35,210 bases of DNA, from positions 1-35,210 of the forward strand of contig CAMAQI010000003.1 in NCBI GenBank assembly GCA_945860255.1. Direction: 5' to 3'. This stretch comes from Methylacidiphilum caldifontis (lineage in GTDB: Bacteria; Verrucomicrobiota; Verrucomicrobiia; Methylacidiphilales; CAMAQI01). The notes beneath the pieces are model-generated. The model was not told the origin of the DNA. It was given only the letters and a program-made list of their open reading frames with translations, and ran no database searches. Shown here piece after piece: positions 1-7,770 of the stretch. Numbering within the stretch: position 1 is the first letter of the stretch; every line of letters starts with the position of its first letter. Position numbers and translations under genes: made by a program.

Positions 1-272
1 TAATGGCAATTTTTATGCGTCGATTTACCACCGCAGGAGCGGTCGCGAGTATGATCGTGGGAACTCTGTCCTCCTTGCTTTTAATCTGGTTTTCACCGAC
101 GGTACACATCGATATTTTGAAGCATTCGGAAGCTCTTTTTCCCTGGAAAAATCCGGCTCTTGTCAGCGTTCCACTTTCTTTTGTCGTCGGGATTGTGGTC
201 TCGATGCTGACCTATCGACTTGAAGATGATCTCAAGTACCGAGCCCTCGAAAAGAAATTGCATTTAGGATAA
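1..272 (+). CDS. Sodium/solute symporter (SSS family, acetate-permease-like), C-terminal end only
   Basis: This is the last part of a membrane transporter whose start lies outside the window; the first full codon is at 3 and the stop is TAA at 270-272. About 89 residues are visible. They contain two hydrophobic helices (about residues 10-32 and 52-70) separated by a loop with the pattern ALFPWKNPALVSVPLSF. That loop and the preceding SPTVHIDIL segment are what I recall from the C-terminal end of ActP-like cation/acetate symporters, where the ...NP..VS.PL.F segment precedes the last helix. A basic, charged tail follows. The Met at position 3 is probably internal. The family call rests on remembered similarity of a short region; the substrate cannot be told. 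Confidence 0.65.
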   Translation, partial: MAIFMRRFTTAGAVASMIVGTLSSLLLIWFSPTVHIDILKHSEALFPWKNPALVSVPLSFVVGIVVSMLTYRLEDDLKYRALEKKLHLG

Positions 273-292
273 TCATCACCCGGTCTAGCCAG

Positions 293-311
293 AACCAAGA
301 CTCGCTTGGTT
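293..311 (+). terminator. Hairpin downstream of the symporter gene (possible terminator)
   Basis: A perfect 7-bp stem, AACCAAG at 293-299 and CTTGGTT at 305-311, with a 5-base loop, lies 20 bp after the symporter stop. No T-tract follows it, so it is not a classical intrinsic terminator. It may be a processing site or part of a factor-dependent terminator. Confidence 0.3.
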
Positions 312-441
312 GTGGTATAATGGGTGGGATCGAATTTATTTCTAAAAACGCCTCTCTATCGATCTCCCTTGATCTCAACGGTTTGTCATATAAATCGATT
401 CACTTTGCATATAAACGATCGTTAAATAGAAACTAATAAAC

Positions 442-470
442 TTGCATCACCTTCATAAGATTTTTATAAG
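442..470 (+). promoter_or_regulatory. Predicted sigma70-type promoter of glpX
   Basis: TTGCAT (442-447) and TATAAG (465-470) are separated by 17 bp, close to the sigma70 consensus spacing. A start site about 7 bp after the -10 box would fall at about 477, only 3 bases before the ATG of glpX at 480. No Shine-Dalgarno-like sequence precedes that ATG. The transcript could therefore be leaderless or nearly so. This is a match by eye only. Confidence 0.4.
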
Positions 471-479
471 TAGTTACTT

Positions 480-1526
480 ATGACACGCGATATTGAACGA
501 ACGATTGAGTTTGAATTTGTACGAGCCACCGAAAATGCGGCCCTTGTGGCCTCACTTCATTGGTTAGGTCGTGGTAATAAAGAGGCTGCCGATGAAGCGG
601 CTTGCGATGCGATCCGCGGCGTTATGGGGATGGTTGATATTGCCGGTGAATGTATGATTGGTGAGGGAATTAAAGATAAAGCCCCCGGAATTTTTTTAGG
701 GGATAAATTGGGAACCTGGAAAGAGGGCTCTCCTCGTTTTGAAATCGCACTAGATCCGATTGATGGAACCTCCAATATTGCGAAAGGATTGCCGAACTCG
801 ATTTCCGTCATGGGGGCAACACTTGTTGATGCAGGAAAGCCAGGGATTCGAAATCTTCCGGGATTTTATTGCGAAAAACTTTCTTATGGGCCGAAGGTCA
901 TCGCCTATATGCAGAAGTTGGGAATGAAGCATATTAAGCTCGATAATTCAGTTGAAGATACTCTTCCCCTGGTTGCTGCAGCGTTAGGAAAACGGGTCTC
1001 CGAGTTGGTCATTGTCACTTTAGATCGTCCCCGCAATCAACACATTATCGATCAAGTGCGCGCCGTCGGTGCCTCTTTACGTATGGTTTCCGATGGAGAT
1101 ATCACGGCGGCTGTGGCTCCTTCACTGCCTGATTCTGGGGTTGATCTCTACTGGGGGATTGGCGGAACTCCCGAAGCGATTTTAACGGCGATTGGATTAA
1201 AATGTTTAGGGGGAAATATTCAGTCTCGCATGTGGTTTAAGACGGAGGCCGAAAAACAGGAGCAATGCGCGGGAATGCTTCACGAAGATATTTCCAAGAT
1301 TTACCATGTTGATGATTTAGTTCTCAGTGAGAGCGCCATCTTCTGTGCGACCGGAATTAGCGACAGTCCCTTATTGCCTGGAGTGAAGTTTATTGGACGT
1401 ACAGCAACCACACAATCGATTTTGATGCGCGCCAAGAGTAAGACCGTTCGCTATATTCGTGCCGAGCATAACCTCGAGCATAAACGAATTCCGATGGGCC
1501 ATGATAAAGGTTACCACCACATTTAA
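480..1526 (+). CDS. glpX: Fructose-1,6-bisphosphatase class II (GlpX)
   Basis: It hydrolyses fructose 1,6-bisphosphate to fructose 6-phosphate in the cytoplasm, the committed step of gluconeogenesis; family members in some bacteria also act on sedoheptulose 1,7-bisphosphate. The 348-residue length is normal. The N terminus (EFVRATENAALVAS, then GRGNKEAADEAA) is the usual GlpX start, which supports ATG 480. Metal- and phosphate-binding residues are in place: acidic residues near D38/D43, E57 and E62 in the GECMIGEG segment, and the DPIDGT motif at residues 92-97, where E. coli GlpX has a DPxEGT motif. The GIGGTPEAILTA segment also matches the family. No other glycolytic gene lies nearby; hisI follows after 48 bp. 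The start has no visible ribosome-binding site. Confidence 0.95.
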   Translation: MTRDIERTIEFEFVRATENAALVASLHWLGRGNKEAADEAACDAIRGVMGMVDIAGECMIGEGIKDKAPGIFLGDKLGTWKEGSPRFEIALDPIDGTSNIAKGLPNSISVMGATLVDAGKPGIRNLPGFYCEKLSYGPKVIAYMQKLGMKHIKLDNSVEDTLPLVAAALGKRVSELVIVTLDRPRNQHIIDQVRAVGASLRMVSDGDITAAVAPSLPDSGVDLYWGIGGTPEAILTAIGLKCLGGNIQSRMWFKTEAEKQEQCAGMLHEDISKIYHVDDLVLSESAIFCATGISDSPLLPGVKFIGRTATTQSILMRAKSKTVRYIRAEHNLEHKRIPMGHDKGYHHI

Positions 1527-1574
1527 CATTTTTTCATTCTGGCATTCGGAAGAGCGATCGGATAAAAGAGAGTC

Positions 1575-1991
1575 ATGGGTGCAGATTCTCAGGTTGAAAG
1601 TGGGTTAAAATTAATGCCAAAATTTGATGTGAACGGGCTTTTGCCTTGTGTCACGATTGATGCCGCAACCCAACGGGTTCTCATGGTCGGCTACATGAAT
1701 GAGGAGGCTTTACGCCTCACGATTTCAACAAAGCGCGCGACTTACTTTACTCGTTCCCGAAAGAAAATATGGGTCAAGGGAGAGTCCTCGGGACATTTTC
1801 AAGAGGTCGTGGAACTCCTGGTTGACTGCGATCAAGATTGCATTGTCCTGAAGGTCAATCAACTCGGAGCCGCTTGTCATACCGGTTTTCCAAGTTGTTT
1901 TTACCGTCGCCTCAAACCAGGAACAGAAGAGGAGCTGGAGTTCCTGGGAGATGAAAAACAATTCGATCCCGCAAAAGTCTATTCAGTCTAA
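1575..1991 (+). CDS. hisI: Phosphoribosyl-AMP cyclohydrolase (HisI)
   Basis: It opens the purine ring of phosphoribosyl-AMP, the third step of histidine biosynthesis, as a zinc-dependent cytoplasmic enzyme. The protein has 138 residues, the size of the single-function HisI without the HisE pyrophosphatase domain. Family motifs are intact: TRSRKKIWVKGESSG (about residues 59-73), the metal-binding DCDQD (D84, D86, D88), and ACHTGFPSCFYR with C101, H102 and C108. AAAGAGAG lies just upstream of ATG 1575, which supports that start; an alternative Met at residue 14 (1614) has no such signal, but the first 13 residues are not conserved in the family. It stands apart from any other his gene. Confidence 0.94.
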   Translation: MGADSQVESGLKLMPKFDVNGLLPCVTIDAATQRVLMVGYMNEEALRLTISTKRATYFTRSRKKIWVKGESSGHFQEVVELLVDCDQDCIVLKVNQLGAACHTGFPSCFYRRLKPGTEEELEFLGDEKQFDPAKVYSV

Positions 1992-2003
1992 AAGATCTTG
2001 ATT

Positions 2004-2032
2004 TAGCATTGCTATCAATGCTAGCAATGCTA
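2004..2032. promoter_or_regulatory. Palindromic operator upstream of vapBC
   Basis: TAGCATTGCTA (2004-2014) and its exact reverse complement TAGCAATGCTA (2022-2032) are separated by 7 bp, and ATGCTAGC occurs twice in tandem inside the same stretch. The element ends 10 bp before the vapB start codon. Ribbon-helix-helix antitoxins repress their own operon by binding such inverted repeats, so this is very likely the autoregulatory site. The assignment is by position and symmetry. Confidence 0.65.
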
Positions 2033-2042
2033 GCGTTATTGG

Positions 2043-2294
2043 ATGAGCACGACCCTTACGATTCGTAATTTAGATGAAGCCGTAAAACAAAAACTTCGTC
2101 TTCAAGCGGCAATCCACGGACGATCGATGGAGGCAGAAGCGAGAGAAATTCTTTGGCGGGGGGTATTTCAAAAAGAGCACCCCCACTTTCAAGAGGCACA
2201 GGGAACAGCAAAAGGAAGGTTTGATTCGTTAATCGGCATTTGGAAGGGACGTCTTTCCACTGATGAGTTAATGAAAATCACCCGGGGAGAATAA
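2043..2294 (+). CDS. vapB: Antitoxin, FitA/VapB type (ribbon-helix-helix)
   Basis: This 83-residue protein has the layout of FitA-like VapB antitoxins. A short N-terminal beta strand (STTLTIRNLDE) is followed by the helix pair with the signature HGRSMEAEAREIL at about residues 26-38, which forms the ribbon-helix-helix DNA-binding dimer. The C-terminal half would bind and block the toxin encoded 3 bp downstream. The dimer probably recognises the inverted repeat just upstream, repressing the operon together with the toxin. No strong ribosome-binding site is visible before ATG 2043. Confidence 0.88.
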   Translation: MSTTLTIRNLDEAVKQKLRLQAAIHGRSMEAEAREILWRGVFQKEHPHFQEAQGTAKGRFDSLIGIWKGRLSTDELMKITRGE

Positions 2295-2297
2295 TCG

Positions 2298-2696
2298 ATG
2301 TCTATTCTCATCGATAGCAATGTGATTTTGGATCTTGTGAATCAAGATCCCATATGGCTTGATTGGTCTCTTTCTAGCATTGAGCGTTATAGCTCGGGAG
2401 GGCTTATCATCAATTCGATTATTTTCTCTGAGTTATCGACAAATGCGACAAGTACCGAGGAAGTCGAATCTCTTCTCAAGTCGCTGGAAATAGAAATGAT
2501 CGAAATTCCACGAAAAGCCCTATTCCTCGCCTCAAAAGTCCATCTTGATTATCGTCGTCGCGGAGGAACAAGATCGACTGGACTTCCTGATTTTTTCATA
2601 GGAGCCCATGCTCAAATTGCCTCTATCCCCCTCATCAGTCGTGATAAAAGTCGATATCAAACCTATTTTCCTCAGATTACGTTGATCTCTCCATAA
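2298..2696 (+). CDS. vapC: PIN-domain ribonuclease toxin, VapC/FitB type
   Basis: This is a 132-residue PIN-domain protein, expected to be a magnesium-dependent endoribonuclease held inactive by the antitoxin encoded before it. The acidic active-site residues are all visible: D6 in LIDSNV, E45 in FSELS, D98 in LPDFFIGAHA, and D116 in SRDKSRY. The toxin therefore looks functional. It starts 3 bp after the antitoxin stop, with GGGGAGA about 8 bases upstream of ATG 2298 as a good ribosome-binding site. VapC toxins typically cleave tRNA or rRNA; the target here is unknown. The pair sits at the edge of the Zorya locus, a common place for toxin-antitoxin modules. Confidence 0.88.
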   Translation: MSILIDSNVILDLVNQDPIWLDWSLSSIERYSSGGLIINSIIFSELSTNATSTEEVESLLKSLEIEMIEIPRKALFLASKVHLDYRRRGGTRSTGLPDFFIGAHAQIASIPLISRDKSRYQTYFPQITLISP

Positions 2697-3149
2697 GAAT
2701 AAAAGGGAGTCCAAGACGAAGGGAAGTCGTTAAAGTATGGGCTCGCATTATGGTTAAGGGAGGTGACCTCTACTCGTTAATTTCATTTTGGGACAAATAT
2801 TATCATGACACTCGGGCCAATACCTTTCCCTTTGTCATACACAACTCGTTTGGAAAAATTTCGGCTCTTGGCTTCGTACCATTCGATCCGATGCCCGCCC
2901 CTCAGAATCCGTCACTTCCTGCGCACTGCGTTCCTCAATGCCTCCATTTCTCGCAGATACTCCAGATATCTTCCCCTGCAAGTTATTGTTCCATAAATAC
3001 GCTGACCCCGTGCGTTCTTCATTCCTAAAAGCCGCATAAATCAAATCCAAAATTTTATCTTGAGAGTGGCAAAAATCCGCCATTCTTAAGCCGAAAGTTA
3101 AAGAAAAAATGAATATTGATGTGCACGATTTTCTGCTACGGTGAAGTAT
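2697..3149. other. Gene-poor stretch between vapC and zorA, possible remnant
   Basis: These 453 bp hold no gene I can support. Between about 2820 and 3083 both strands are open. The longest minus-strand frame (2835-3083, 82 codons, starting MADFCHSQDK) has no recognisable domain and a composition unlike its neighbours. The base composition of 2880-3020 also looks richer in G+C than the flanks. It could be a decayed gene or a dispersed repeat left at the junction of an inserted defence island. The zor promoter should lie in the last 60-100 bp, which are AT-rich, but I see no convincing -35/-10 pair. Confidence 0.35.
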
Positions 3150-5063
3150 ATGGAAACAAGCGGACAGATAATTGCGATCATACTAATAATATTAGCCGGT
3201 GCATTTTTGCTCTTTTTCGCAATTCCGTTCGTGAAAACCAAGAGTTCGTTAAAAAGGGCGATTAAAGGGCTCAAACAACTCAAAAAAGATCCAGATCCTA
3301 ATCTTGAATCCCTCTTCGCGGAATGCGATACACTATCTCACTTATGGGCCGAATATAAAGACACACTCCATGAGCAAAAGTCGCGTAATCCTGAAACAGG
3401 GGAATTTGCAGTAGTACGAATTCGCGCAACGGTTCCAGCAGAAGTTTACTTTAAAACTGACGTAATTGTGGACACGACGCTTAATGTTGATTTTTTTAAG
3501 CACTTACCAGGTATATTCACAGGGATAGGAATCATTGGAACATTCCTTGGAATTCTAAAAGGACTTCACGATTTTAAAATCTCCGACGACTCAAATATGG
3601 TTCGTCATTCGCTTCAAGGATTGTTAGGCGGCGTTACTGAAGCATTTTTAATTTCCTGCATTGCAATCTCATTAGCAATGGTAATCACGATCATCGAAAA
3701 GATATGCATTAACCTGCTCAATAAATATGTCGAGGTACTGGTGCAGTTAATTGACGGACTTTATAATGCTGGTGCCGGTGAAGAATATTTAGCTCGATTG
3801 GTTAAAGCGACTGAGGAATCAGCTGGGCAGATGTCCGTGTTAAAAAACACACTTGTTAAAGACTTAAAAGATATTCTTACTGAATTAACCAACAGGCAGA
3901 TTGCAGCAACTCAGCAATCTACAGAACACATAGGTGCTAATGTAAGCTCAGCTTTAGGAAAAATTCAGCAAGGGAACGGCAATGCGGTGGCCGGCATGAT
4001 GCAAGATGCAATGGCTGCTTTTTTGGCAAAAACAGAAAGCTTATTTAGCGGGCAAATTAATGGAATTAATGAGCTGCAGCGTCAAACAGCAGATTCTTTA
4101 AGGGATGCAGTATCCAACATTCAAAAAGCGGCTGGTGATATTAAAAATGCGGGGGCCAGCGGAGCAGAGGTAATGTCTAACAAACTTGCAAAGGCGATGC
4201 AGGATGCCGAGCAAAGACAGTCTGACATGGATGCCAGAATGAAAGTATTCCTCGACGAGTTAAAGAAAATTTCGGATGAGTCGGCGCAGAGTTCCCAACA
4301 AAAACTTCAAGTATCTCTTGATGTTCTCACAGCGACAATGAAGGAATTCACCGAACAAATCACAATTCAGGTAAAGGGAAGCGCTGAAGCAGGTAGAGAA
4401 AAGAACCAAGCCATTGCAGACACAGCCAAAATTGCCGTCGAGGGCATGGGAGGCCAAGTCAGTGCAGTGGTGGATGAAGTGGGCAAGGCAGTTGCGGAAA
4501 TGAATTCAGCAGTACAAACATTAAAACAGACAAGCGTTGATGCCTTTGGAAAGATGAATAGCGGCGCAGATACACTTTCAAATACACTGCGACAATTTAA
4601 CGATGCTGGTCAGAGCGTATTAATCACACTTCAAAAAGCAACACAACTAACAAATGACCTTTCAAAGACATCTGGCGACATTGCAACTGTCTCACAAGCA
4701 TTAAACGGCGTAAGCGGATCCTATAAAGATACGACAGAAAAAATGGTACAACTCGTTAACCAAATGAATCAGGTCGTTGAAACAGCAAAACGAGAGACTG
4801 GCGCAACATCTGATATAGTCGCGACAATTGAAAGGGCTAGTAAATCGTTAGTCGATGCTCAGAATAACGCAGATCAATATCTCCAACGGGTCAATCAAGT
4901 TATTGAAACAGCACATGGCGAATTTACAGAAGGAATGACAAAGGCCGTGGATGAGGCAAATACTAGTTTTCATCAGTCTCTTAATAATGCCGTTAACTTG
5001 TTGAGTGGCAGCATCCAAAATCTGTCTGATACAATCGACGAACTTAGCGATAAAAAGTCATGA
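3150..5063 (+). CDS. zorA: Zorya anti-phage protein ZorA (MotA/ExbB-like motor subunit with long cytoplasmic tail)
   Basis: ZorA is the inner-membrane stator-like subunit of the Zorya system and forms a proton-driven motor with ZorB. The protein has 637 residues from ATG 3150. One membrane helix is near the N terminus (residues 6-27). A MotA/ExbB-type pair follows, at about 119-139 (IFTGIGIIGTFLGILKGL, the family's glycine-rich signature) and 158-186. From about residue 215 to the end it is a long, low-complexity helical tail rich in Ala, Gln, Lys and Glu, as expected for the cytoplasmic rod of ZorA. I prefer ATG 3150 because GGTGA at 3140-3144 lies 5 bases before it; an in-frame GTG at 3141 would add 3 residues. 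Its stop overlaps zorB in ATGA. Confidence 0.92.
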   Translation: METSGQIIAIILIILAGAFLLFFAIPFVKTKSSLKRAIKGLKQLKKDPDPNLESLFAECDTLSHLWAEYKDTLHEQKSRNPETGEFAVVRIRATVPAEVYFKTDVIVDTTLNVDFFKHLPGIFTGIGIIGTFLGILKGLHDFKISDDSNMVRHSLQGLLGGVTEAFLISCIAISLAMVITIIEKICINLLNKYVEVLVQLIDGLYNAGAGEEYLARLVKATEESAGQMSVLKNTLVKDLKDILTELTNRQIAATQQSTEHIGANVSSALGKIQQGNGNAVAGMMQDAMAAFLAKTESLFSGQINGINELQRQTADSLRDAVSNIQKAAGDIKNAGASGAEVMSNKLAKAMQDAEQRQSDMDARMKVFLDELKKISDESAQSSQQKLQVSLDVLTATMKEFTEQITIQVKGSAEAGREKNQAIADTAKIAVEGMGGQVSAVVDEVGKAVAEMNSAVQTLKQTSVDAFGKMNSGADTLSNTLRQFNDAGQSVLITLQKATQLTNDLSKTSGDIATVSQALNGVSGSYKDTTEKMVQLVNQMNQVVETAKRETGATSDIVATIERASKSLVDAQNNADQYLQRVNQVIETAHGEFTEGMTKAVDEANTSFHQSLNNAVNLLSGSIQNLSDTIDELSDKKS

Positions 5064-5749
5064 TAGGCACACGAATTTCGTTAGGGAAGAAACATAAGGA
5101 TGAAGGAGAAAAGCCATTCTGGATTTCTTTTTCTGACCTGATGACAGCACTGATGGTCTTATTTTTACTTGTCATGAGTGTTGCACTGCTTTCTGTCACA
5201 AAAACCGTGACAGATGCAGAACGTGAAAAGCTCGAAATGGAGAATGACATCGAATCAGTCATGAATGAAATTGAGCAATCCACAAAAGATTTCCCTGGAA
5301 TAACGATCGACAAAAAACGTGGGGTAATAGACTTCGGCGACAAAGCAAGGTTTGATACTGGCAGTAGTTCCCTAACCGCACAGCAAGGCGAATATCTGAG
5401 AGCGTTTATTCCCGGACTGCTCCAAATAGCCAACGGAATTAAAGGGACAAAGTGGCTTAAGCGATTTGTTGTGGAGGGATTTACCGATGAGCGAGGTGAG
5501 TATTTAATGAATCTCAACCTTAGCCTTCAAAGAAGCCAGCGTGTTATTACGATTGTGCTGGCTCCACCAAGCCCCGGAGCTGTTACTTTTACAACCGAGC
5601 AAATTCAGCAAATAAAAGAGAAGTTTTTGGTGGGAGGCTTTTCTTCAAATTCAGCAAAGAAGTCATATGAAGAAAGTCGTCGCATAGAAATCAGAATTGA
5701 GTGTTACAGTTTGGAAGAAAAGAAGAAAATGGAAGCTGCAAAACAGTAG
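5060..5749 (+). CDS. zorB: Zorya anti-phage protein ZorB (MotB-like, OmpA domain)
   Basis: ZorB partners ZorA in the proton-driven membrane motor and anchors it to peptidoglycan. This 229-residue protein has the right parts. A short basic N terminus precedes one membrane helix (about 20-45) that begins FWISFSDLMTALM, with D26 in the position of the proton-carrying aspartate of MotB-like proteins. An acidic coiled-coil linker follows (about 50-75), then an OmpA/MotB peptidoglycan-binding domain (about 80-225) with VEGFTDERG around D143 and NLSLQRSQRV after it. It overlaps zorA by 4 bp and zorC follows after 5 bp, so the proteins are made together. All key features appear intact. Confidence 0.93.
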   Translation: MIGTRISLGKKHKDEGEKPFWISFSDLMTALMVLFLLVMSVALLSVTKTVTDAEREKLEMENDIESVMNEIEQSTKDFPGITIDKKRGVIDFGDKARFDTGSSSLTAQQGEYLRAFIPGLLQIANGIKGTKWLKRFVVEGFTDERGEYLMNLNLSLQRSQRVITIVLAPPSPGAVTFTTEQIQQIKEKFLVGGFSSNSAKKSYEESRRIEIRIECYSLEEKKKMEAAKQ

Positions 5750-5754
5750 TAATT

Positions 5755-7770
5755 ATGACAACCGCTGCCGATGAGCTTCAAACAGCACTTCATACCATAG
5801 GCAAAAGATCAATTGGTAGTCGTGCTTTTGTTGATTTGCGGCCCATGTCCAAAACTATTGAGATACTTAGTGCGATAAACGATAGACCAGTTCAAATTAG
5901 TAAACAGCCCATCGAAGAGGCGCTTCACATGTACATGGCCTGTGGGCAAATTGAGACACCAAGACAGGCTAAATATCTCTGTTACGGAATCTGCAGCTCA
6001 ATTGTCCAACACGGAAAAAAAATCAAGCTCATTACAAATCAGGACAAGCTAACAACTTTACTTTCCTACGTTGAAAAATTCACAGACAGACCACAACGAT
6101 TCCAACGCTATTACCGAGGGCTTTTGGATTCCTATTTTCATTTTTCGCTAGAGCACGGCCATGAAAGTAAAGAGAATGGGAGAGAACAACTCAGGCAATT
6201 TTTAGAATCAAAACTATCTTTGATCAATAAGGAGGGGATTAATCCACAGTGGGTTACAGAGCTTAATCGCAATAGCAATCTATTAGGAAAGCGGCCAACT
6301 AAGAAGTATAGCGAAATTTTTGCTGTCGAAGGATCAGATCCATTCATGGACGTATGTGATAAAGTCCAAATACGCGAAACAACATGGCTTCAAAAGGATT
6401 ACATTAATGAAAAGGTTAAAGCCATAGCGGCCATTGATGATCATGGTTTTAAATCAAAGATAACGTATTTACTTGGGTTAATTGAGCAAAACTTAGCATC
6501 ACAAAACACTAATTTAGCCTGTATATTAGACAGATACGCACAATGTTCTGATCCTTCAATCCATACCGATTTACGAGATAAAGCTGTCGGGCTCTGGAAA
6601 AATCCTTGGATTGAGGCCAATAAAGCGCAATGGGGACTGGTTGAAGATACAACAAGAGAAATGGTCGTTGGATGGCTTAAAAAACATCTCATAGGAGCAT
6701 TCTTCGAGTATTTATCGGCAGACGGGTCAAACAACAGTAGACGCGTCAATATGTGGCGTGAGTATCACGCTGAAATTGAAGATATGTATTTTGCGCTGGG
6801 AACAAACGCACAAAAAGACAACTCGCGTAGCATGCAAGACATGAAGCGGAAAATGGTAGGGAGAACATTGACTCTGGAGGGCGTGTCGAATACTAATAAT
6901 GCTTTCATTATGATTTTCCAAAAGCATGTGATCGTCGAATTTGGCGAGCATGGAAACGCGTGCTATATCTATGAAAGAGGAGCATATTTACCATTTAAAT
7001 TGCAAGGCCAGGTAATAGGTGACAGTAGCCAATTAAAAAATGATAGCTCTGCAGCATACGTTAATAAATTAAGGCACCGAGATAAAATAAGCGAAACATG
7101 GGAAGAAACGTTTAAAGATTATCTTAAAAGCCTTGGCATTAGAATTAAGGCGCACACCCCAAGAGCTGCGAATCCACCGATACATCGACCTATCCCGCGC
7201 CCTCCAGTTGAAGATAATCCGGGATTGCGTTTACCTGCGAATAAAAAGGCTGAAATTAATGTTGCAGATGAACAACTTATCGCATCACTACCGTTAAGAA
7301 AAGAATTTCGCCTCAAACTAGAGGAATTAGTTAGTGGAACTGGTGGACGGATCAAGAGAAAATTGAATAGTGCGAATGGAGTTTGGTTTTATCCCAAAAG
7401 CCTATTGACTCATGAACAAAAACGACAAATTGAAGAACTTGGATTCCAATGGAGTTCTATGGTGCAAGGATTTTCAAAGGAAGATTTTAACGATGAGATT
7501 ACTATTAAAATCGAAAATAAACAGTTAGATGAAGAGGGCGGATTTGACTGCAATGTACTAAAAGATGTGCAGCTGCCACCGCATATCAAAAACCCATTAA
7601 AAGATTTGTTTAAAAGCCATGCCCTGACAATAAATGACCTACGCCACAAAGGTGGATCGCTATGGGTAAGTGGCAATGAAACGAATATCCCACAACAAGT
7701 TAAGCATGAGTTGGAGCGATTGGGATTCCGCTGGTCAGCTAAACGAGAAGAATTTTATTTGCCTGTATGA
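5755..7770 (+). CDS. zorC: Zorya anti-phage protein ZorC (EH-signature domain)
   Basis: ZorC is the cytoplasmic protein found only in type I Zorya and is thought to act with ZorD on invading DNA downstream of the ZorAB motor. The protein has 671 residues from ATG 5755; the frame is open 18 codons further back into zorB but the overlap is unlikely to be used. The N-terminal 450 residues are mostly helical. The segment around residues 388-405 (KHVIVEFGEHGNACY, with H391, E395, E398, H399) is my candidate for the conserved Glu/His signature. After a proline-rich linker (about 465-485), two similar segments follow, each ending in an LGFxWS motif (G563-S567 and G657-S661). It overlaps zorD by 4 bp. 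The family call rests strongly on context. Confidence 0.88.
   Translation: MTTAADELQTALHTIGKRSIGSRAFVDLRPMSKTIEILSAINDRPVQISKQPIEEALHMYMACGQIETPRQAKYLCYGICSSIVQHGKKIKLITNQDKLTTLLSYVEKFTDRPQRFQRYYRGLLDSYFHFSLEHGHESKENGREQLRQFLESKLSLINKEGINPQWVTELNRNSNLLGKRPTKKYSEIFAVEGSDPFMDVCDKVQIRETTWLQKDYINEKVKAIAAIDDHGFKSKITYLLGLIEQNLASQNTNLACILDRYAQCSDPSIHTDLRDKAVGLWKNPWIEANKAQWGLVEDTTREMVVGWLKKHLIGAFFEYLSADGSNNSRRVNMWREYHAEIEDMYFALGTNAQKDNSRSMQDMKRKMVGRTLTLEGVSNTNNAFIMIFQKHVIVEFGEHGNACYIYERGAYLPFKLQGQVIGDSSQLKNDSSAAYVNKLRHRDKISETWEETFKDYLKSLGIRIKAHTPRAANPPIHRPIPRPPVEDNPGLRLPANKKAEINVADEQLIASLPLRKEFRLKLEELVSGTGGRIKRKLNSANGVWFYPKSLLTHEQKRQIEELGFQWSSMVQGFSKEDFNDEITIKIENKQLDEEGGFDCNVLKDVQLPPHIKNPLKDLFKSHALTINDLRHKGGSLWVSGNETNIPQQVKHELERLGFRWSAKREEFYLPV

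Noticed and set aside
2750..3028. Plus-strand open frame of 92 codons before zorA.
   Set aside because: No ribosome-binding site, no recognisable domain, a proline/serine-rich composition typical of the antisense of another frame, and it overlaps an equally open minus-strand frame.
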